Shown: piece after piece, positions 6,287 to 8,679 of the stretch
Layout of the letters: every line of letters begins with the position of its first letter
Position numbering within the stretch: the stretch's first letter is position 1
Source: Candidatus Latescibacterota bacterium
Lineage (GTDB): Bacteria > JAAXHH01 > JABIQT01
Assembly: GCA_018667995.1 (NCBI GenBank)
Contig: JABIQT010000490.1
Coordinates: 1 to 8,679 of the forward strand
Reading direction: 5' to 3'
DNA: 8,679 nucleotides
Translations under genes and position numbers: made by a program
Notes under the pieces: generated by a model
Told to the model about the DNA's origin: nothing
What the model saw: only the letters and a program-made list of their open reading frames with translations
The model's database searches: none

Positions 6287-6314
6287 TTGCTGAAGGATTT
6301 GTCAGCGATATACA
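6287..6314 (+). promoter_or_regulatory. Weak candidate promoter for the dioxygenase genes
   Basis: TTGCTG (6287-6292) and TATACA (6309-6314) are 16 bases apart, a modest match to sigma-70 consensus. It lies in the divergent spacer, about 65 bases before the first dioxygenase start. The rest of the spacer between the transporter and this gene shows no gene that I can support. Confidence 0.3.
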
Positions 6315-6362
6315 TTATGGCCCCTTGACGAAGCCTATGTCGCGCCAAACCCAATTTGAGCC

Positions 6363-6367
6363 GGAGG
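6363..6367 (+). promoter_or_regulatory. Ribosome-binding site deciding the start of the first dioxygenase
   Basis: GGAGG lies 12 bases before the GTG at 6380 and downstream of the in-frame TTG at 6356. The TTG therefore cannot use it, and no comparable site precedes the TTG. This favours GTG 6380, although the spacing is on the long side. Confidence 0.6.
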
Positions 6368-6379
6368 AATCTGGGTACA

Positions 6380-7099
6380 GTGAGAGATTCGGACCGATAC
6401 CAATTCGAAACCAATGGGTACCTGACACTCGAAGGTGCGCTCTCCAAAGACCAACTTGTGGACTTGAATCAAGCCCTGGATCGTGAGTTCTCCGATCGGA
6501 GGGATACCTTTTATTCGAGATCCGATGGAACCCATCAGAGCGTCCGTCTCTTGGAGATCGAAGAGGCCTTTGACGAGCTGATCATGCACACCGCCACCTT
6601 CGACATCCTTAAAGGCCTGATGGATGAGGATATTGCCTTTTCCGAACTGTCGGCGCTCATAAAGGAACCCGGAACCGATTCCCATGCACCATGGCATAAA
6701 GACATTGGCTATGACGGCATTCCTCTGAACCAGTCTTTACTGTTGATTTCATGCATCTACTACCTTAGCGACGTCCCCGACAATGGCGCCTGCTTCAGTG
6801 TAGTACCAGGCAGCCACCGGTTCGATCGGGAGCGCCCCGAAGTCAAGAATCTCGAAGATATGCCTGGTCACACGCGTCTGAGCGCCCCTGCTGGCACCGC
6901 AATCATATTCAATGCCAATCTCTGGCATGCTGCCATGCACGAAAGGTCTGGCCACGAGCGTCGAACCGTTCATGTCTACTATTGCCATCCGTGGATGAAA
7001 CCGTCGGGCCATACCCTCTTTCCTCAGCGATTTCTTGATTCGGCCGATACGCCGTTTCTCAAGAAATTCTACCACGAAAACAGGGGTGCGGCCAAATAA
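6380..7099 (+). CDS. Phytanoyl-CoA dioxygenase (PhyH) family protein, first of two
   Basis: A 239-residue Fe(II)/2-oxoglutarate-dependent oxygenase, expected to hydroxylate a small molecule with O2 and 2-oxoglutarate; the substrate is unknown. From the GTG start the protein opens with the family-typical RDSDRYQFETNGYLTLEGAL. The metal triad is visible: H106 and D108 in APWHKDIGYDG and H183 in NLWHAAMH. R194, eleven residues after H183, fits the 2-oxoglutarate-binding arginine, the same spacing as in human phytanoyl-CoA hydroxylase. The segment YYLSDVPDNGACFSVVPGSH is the usual core of the family. No signal peptide or membrane helix is seen. It is divergent from the transporter operon. The second PhyH gene starts 63 bases later with no terminator between, so they are probably co-transcribed. 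Ectoine hydroxylase-like or secondary-metabolite roles are possible but cannot be chosen. Confidence 0.93.
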   Translation: MRDSDRYQFETNGYLTLEGALSKDQLVDLNQALDREFSDRRDTFYSRSDGTHQSVRLLEIEEAFDELIMHTATFDILKGLMDEDIAFSELSALIKEPGTDSHAPWHKDIGYDGIPLNQSLLLISCIYYLSDVPDNGACFSVVPGSHRFDRERPEVKNLEDMPGHTRLSAPAGTAIIFNANLWHAAMHERSGHERRTVHVYYCHPWMKPSGHTLFPQRFLDSADTPFLKKFYHENRGAAK

Positions 7100-7162
7100 G
7101 CGTGGCACGGATCTCAGATCAGACGGCTCCTTACTTATAGCACACAGGCAGTTCGGAAACAT

Positions 7163-7915
7163 ATGAGCAATTCAGATACCCATGACACCAGTATCCTGAC
7201 CGATGACCAGGTTACCTTCTATGGAGCGAACGGTTACCTTGTGGTTCCGAGCCTTTTCACCGTTTCCGCCTGCCGCGAGATAGTTGGCAGCGCTATAAGA
7301 CTCCACGGCCTTGGCTCAGTAGCGGGATGCTTCGAGGCAGTCGAAGAGTCGGAGGCTGATGGAGATATACTCAAGGTGTATCCTCGAATGATGCATCCCC
7401 ACAGGATTGACGATGTATTCATGAAGCACCTGAAACATCCCGGTGTATCGCGTATCGTGCAGGCGCTTCTGGACCAGGAGGCTGTGGGCATTCAAAGTAT
7501 GTTCTATTGGAAACCACCGGGAGCCATGGGACAGGCGTTTCATCAGGACAGTTTCTTCGTGCAGGGCGAACCGGATACATGCATTGCTGCCTGGACGGCG
7601 CTGGAGGAAACAGACGAGGACAATGGTGGATTGATTGTGGTGGAAGGCACACAAGAGGCGGATCTACTCGAAATGCGCCCCATCGATTCGGATAAGTACT
7701 TCAGTACAGAGGCCGTATCGCCACCCGTTGGCGCCATCCAAACGACCGTTCGACTGAAAGCCGGTGACACGCTCTTTTTTGGGGGCCATTTAATCCACGG
7801 CTCTGAACCCAATAATTCGACTGACAGATTTCGCCAAAGTCTTATCTGTCACTATGTAGCATCTAATACTGAGACCATGTCAGAATCCTATAAGCCGACC
7901 GTACCACTAGAATAA
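7163..7915 (+). CDS. Phytanoyl-CoA dioxygenase (PhyH) family protein, second of two
   Basis: A 250-residue Fe(II)/2-oxoglutarate oxygenase. The N-terminus has the family QVTFYGANGYLVVPSLF; the metal ligands are H127 and D129 in GQAFHQDSFF and H212 in GGHLIHGSEPN. R224 in DRFRQSLICHY fits the 2-oxoglutarate arginine; this end closely resembles the HGSGQN-FRKAISCHF region of human PHYH, with one residue inserted. The segment MFYWKPPGAMGQAFHQD and the core WTALEETDEDNGGLIVVEGT are typical of the bacterial branch closest to phytanoyl-CoA hydroxylase. It is clearly different from the preceding gene, so the pair is not a recent tandem duplication. The ATG has only a weak GGA upstream (7156-7158). 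leuC begins 50 bases after its stop. Substrate unknown; an acyl-CoA or a small polar metabolite are both possible. Confidence 0.94.
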   Translation: MSNSDTHDTSILTDDQVTFYGANGYLVVPSLFTVSACREIVGSAIRLHGLGSVAGCFEAVEESEADGDILKVYPRMMHPHRIDDVFMKHLKHPGVSRIVQALLDQEAVGIQSMFYWKPPGAMGQAFHQDSFFVQGEPDTCIAAWTALEETDEDNGGLIVVEGTQEADLLEMRPIDSDKYFSTEAVSPPVGAIQTTVRLKAGDTLFFGGHLIHGSEPNNSTDRFRQSLICHYVASNTETMSESYKPTVPLE

Positions 7916-7950
7916 CTGACCCGGCGTCCATATTATAGTGTGACTGGACA

Positions 7951-7957
7951 GGAGGAG
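7951..7957 (+). promoter_or_regulatory. Strong ribosome-binding site of leuC
   Basis: GGAGGAG lies 8 bases before the ATG at 7966, the strongest Shine-Dalgarno match in the window. It favours this ATG over the in-frame ATG at 7978. The 50-base gap after the dioxygenase also holds TATTATAGT (7930-7938), a possible -10, but no good -35 is paired with it. Confidence 0.75.
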
Positions 7958-7965
7958 TGCCGCTA

Positions 7966-8679
7966 ATGCCACAAACTATGTACGACAAGATTTGGGAACA
8001 ACACACGGTCAGGAAGCAGCCGAACGGTGTGACGATCATCTACATCGATGCCCATCTGATACACGAAGTAACGTCCCCTCAAGCCTTCGAAGGCCTGCGG
8101 ACCAACGGGCGGCCTGTCCGGCGCACGGATCTGACCTATGCGACCATGGACCACAGCATTCCGACCACCAATTGGGAAGTGCCCATTGACGAGTGGACGT
8201 TGCCGTTGGCCGATGACGCAGCGCGTATGCAGGTTCAGGCTCTGGTCAGCAACTGTGCCGATTTCGGCATTGAGCTCTACGACCTGAAGAGCCCCAATCA
8301 GGGCATCGTACACGTCATCGGACCCCAGATGGGCATTACGCAGCCTGGAAAGACCATCGTGTGCGGCGATAGCCATACTTCCACCCACGGAGCCTTCGGT
8401 GCGCTGGCATTTGGAATAGGAACCAGTGAAGTTGAGCATGTACTGGCCACCCAATGTCTCCTTCAGCAACGCTCCGAGACCTTCGAGATACGCATCAACG
8501 GGACGCTATCACCTGGTGTAACCGCCAAAGATATTATTCTGAATATCATCGGCCACACAGGTACGGCCGGCGGTGCAGGTTCGGTAGTCGAATTTACCGG
8601 CAGTGCCATTAAAGCACTTTCTATGGACGAACGAATGACCGTCTGCAATATGTCCATCGAGATGGGTGCCAGAGCCGGG
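7966..8679 (+). CDS. leuC: 3-isopropylmalate dehydratase large subunit (LeuC), N-terminal half, cut by window edge
   Basis: Isopropylmalate isomerase large subunit, which with LeuD converts 2-isopropylmalate to 3-isopropylmalate in leucine synthesis using a [4Fe-4S] cluster. The 238 visible residues align throughout with bacterial Leu[32 protein letters not shown], the catalytic DH (D62, H63 in MDHSIPT), GIVH (H116), the DSH triad (135-137) in [19 protein letters not shown], and [12 protein letters not shown]. The reading frame stays open to the last base; the cluster-binding cysteines lie beyond the window. One oddity is Q121 in IGPQMG, where relatives have Glu (GPE). The large antisense frames under this gene are shadows. 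leuD is expected downstream, which cannot be checked here. Whether transcription comes from the dioxygenase genes or a local promoter is open. Confidence 0.95.
   Translation, partial: MPQTMYDKIWEQHTVRKQPNGVTIIYIDAHLIHEVTSPQAFEGLRTNGRPVRRTDLTYATMDHSIPTTNWEVPIDEWTLPLADDAARMQVQALVSNCADFGIELYDLKSPNQGIVHVIGPQMGITQPGKTIVCGDSHTSTHGAFGALAFGIGTSEVEHVLATQCLLQQRSETFEIRINGTLSPGVTAKDIILNIIGHTGTAGGAGSVVEFTGSAIKALSMDERMTVCNMSIEMGARAG

Noticed and set aside
6154-6486. A 110-codon plus-strand frame in the divergent spacer
   Set aside because: It has no domain or clear ribosome-binding site and runs 107 bases into the first dioxygenase in another frame.
7110-7120. GATCT-C-AGATC inverted repeat between the two dioxygenase genes
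   Set aside because: Five-base arms with a one-base centre and no T-run cannot act as a terminator; as an operator it is too short and unsupported.
7963-8469. A 168-codon minus-strand frame
   Set aside because: It is antisense to leuC, whose plus-strand frame shows continuous family motifs to the window edge.

Overview
The window reads as a bacterial chromosome of moderate GC content, with one edge of an integrated element at its left end. No ribosomal RNA is present, so the host can only be guessed. A MerR-like regulator of the type usually found beside tRNA-Pro, two neighbouring phytanoyl-CoA dioxygenase-family genes and a Der/DUF512 pair would suit an uncultured environmental lineage such as Latescibacterota, Poribacteria or another FCB-like or delta-proteobacterial group. 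This placement is inference and weak.

Layout. Bases 1-336 (+) hold the C-terminal catalytic half of a tyrosine recombinase, cut by the window edge. It ends at a rho-independent terminator, followed by three direct GGTCACC repeats. On the opposite strand lies tRNA-Pro(CGG) with its own promoter and its own terminator. A small family 2 glycosyltransferase (minus strand) is bracketed by this tRNA and a second proline tRNA, tRNA-Pro(GGG), which has a similar promoter. Upstream of them on the minus strand is a compact gene string reading AI-2E family transporter (PerM-like), DUF512/radical-SAM PDZ protein, der (EngA) GTPase, MerR-type regulator. A promoter with a perfect -35 (TTGACA, 17-base spacer, CATATT) precedes it. 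Der starts 7 bases after the DUF512 stop, so the two are probably translationally coupled.

Across a roughly 290-base divergent spacer the plus strand carries two different phytanoyl-CoA dioxygenase-family (Fe(II)/2-oxoglutarate) oxygenases. They are followed by the start of leuC (isopropylmalate isomerase large subunit), which runs off the right edge.

How the genes work together. The minus-strand string combines ribosome assembly (Der), a probable Fe-S/radical-SAM protein of unknown substrate and a membrane permease; co-expression is suggested, a joint pathway is not shown. The PhyH pair has intact metal-binding motifs but unknown substrates. LeuC belongs to leucine synthesis and may be transcribed with the pair or from its own start. 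I found no convincing new defence, CRISPR or toxin system. The points most worth checking are the integrase/tRNA-Pro junction with its repeats, the dissimilar PhyH pair ahead of leuC, the glycosyltransferase held between two tRNA-Pro genes, and a Glu-to-Gln change at a conserved LeuC position.
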